A stretch of DNA of 64,000 nucleotides from an uncultured Ruminococcus sp. GTDB lineage: Bacteria > Bacillota > Clostridia > Oscillospirales > Ruminococcaceae. Shown in pieces: positions 63,899 to 64,000 of this stretch. The notes under the pieces are model-generated. The model worked only from the letters and a program-made list of their open reading frames with translations. It ran no database searches and was not told the DNA's origin. The stretch's first letter is position 1, and every line of letters starts with the position of its first letter. The stretch is taken from NCBI GenBank assembly GCA_902786965.1, contig CADAEJ010000010.1:1-64000 (forward strand). The letters run 5' to 3'. Both the position numbers and the translations under genes were made by a program.

Positions 63899-64000
63899 AT
63901 GAAAACTTATACCTATGTTGCCAAGGACACTTCGGGTAAGACCATAAAAGGCAGGAGGTCATGGACAGAGTCTATGAACAAGGTCTGTATCTCGTAAGTT
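63899..64000 (+). pseudogene. Type II secretion/pilus F protein, partial and frame broken
   Basis: Start of a GspF/PilC inner-membrane assembly protein: MKTYTYVAKDTSGKTIKG, the typical N terminus. Then the frame fails at about 63950-63955, giving a stop at 63996. In the frame starting at 63955 the family sequence resumes as EVMDRVYEQGLYLVS to the window end. Family members have about eight residues (of the MEADSE type) between the two parts, so a deletion of about 22 to 25 bases is likely. GGTGGAGG lies ahead of the ATG. The rest is outside the window. Confidence 0.75.

Overview
The window looks like a chromosome segment from an anaerobic Gram-positive gut or rumen Firmicute, most likely a Ruminococcus-type member of the Oscillospiraceae/Ruminococcaceae. 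The reasons are AGGAGG-type ribosome sites, sigma-A promoters, lipoproteins with poly-Thr or Gln/Thr linkers, a glgB-glgC-glgD-glgA operon, sporulation-type genes (spoIIE, a spoVB-like flippase), a lysine riboswitch and a T-box, IreB, and purine synthesis that ends in two separate enzymes. This placement is inference from content. No rRNA, tRNA, CRISPR array, prophage or insertion sequence was seen.

Layout. 1-2760 (minus): asd-dapA under a lysine riboswitch. 2836-6294 (plus): queuosine operon queA-tgt with three small genes inserted. 6408-9666: mntP, an acyl-CoA synthetase and two small unknown genes. 9775-13493: a phenylalanine T-box and pheS-pheT. 13559-16685: ireB, a PdaA-like deacetylase and an unknown exported protein. 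16751-19984: spoVB-like, mazG, hup, rqcP. 20010-24703: a tandem array of four SGNH-hydrolase lipoproteins, the last one broken. 24852-31196: aminotransferase, methyltransferase, a lone ABC-type permease, two small membrane proteins and a broken ychF. 31283-36902: an MMPL transporter and a YhgE-like repeat lipoprotein, divergent from a TetR gene, with four matching operator palindromes between them. 36967-47278 (minus): a ten-gene purine operon (purE-purF-purM-purN-GNAT-IMP cyclohydrolase-unknown-LTA-synthase-like-AICAR formyltransferase-purD), preceded by a promoter, a 41-codon ORF and a terminator. 47363-51057: a small unknown gene, rsmA, spoIIE. 51161-57250: the glycogen operon. 57262-58969 (minus): an LCP cell-wall ligase with a cytoplasmic Arg/Pro repeat. 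59234-64000: a DUF1846 protein, recG, a LUD protein, and the start of a type II secretion/pilus F protein.

The most unusual signal is not a gene family. Five otherwise well-preserved genes (the fourth SGNH lipoprotein, ychF, the YhgE-like lipoprotein, purF and the gspF start) have each apparently lost a short internal stretch of roughly 20 to 60 bases. Each loss breaks the frame, while perfect family-like sequence continues in another frame on the far side. Because ychF and purF sit in intact operons, either the assembly has a recurring small-deletion error or this strain has an unusual deletion process. The best regulatory candidates are the 41-codon ORF plus terminator in front of purE and the TetR operator array. 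The best protein oddities are a histone-H1-like tail on GlgB and the expanded SGNH lipoprotein array.
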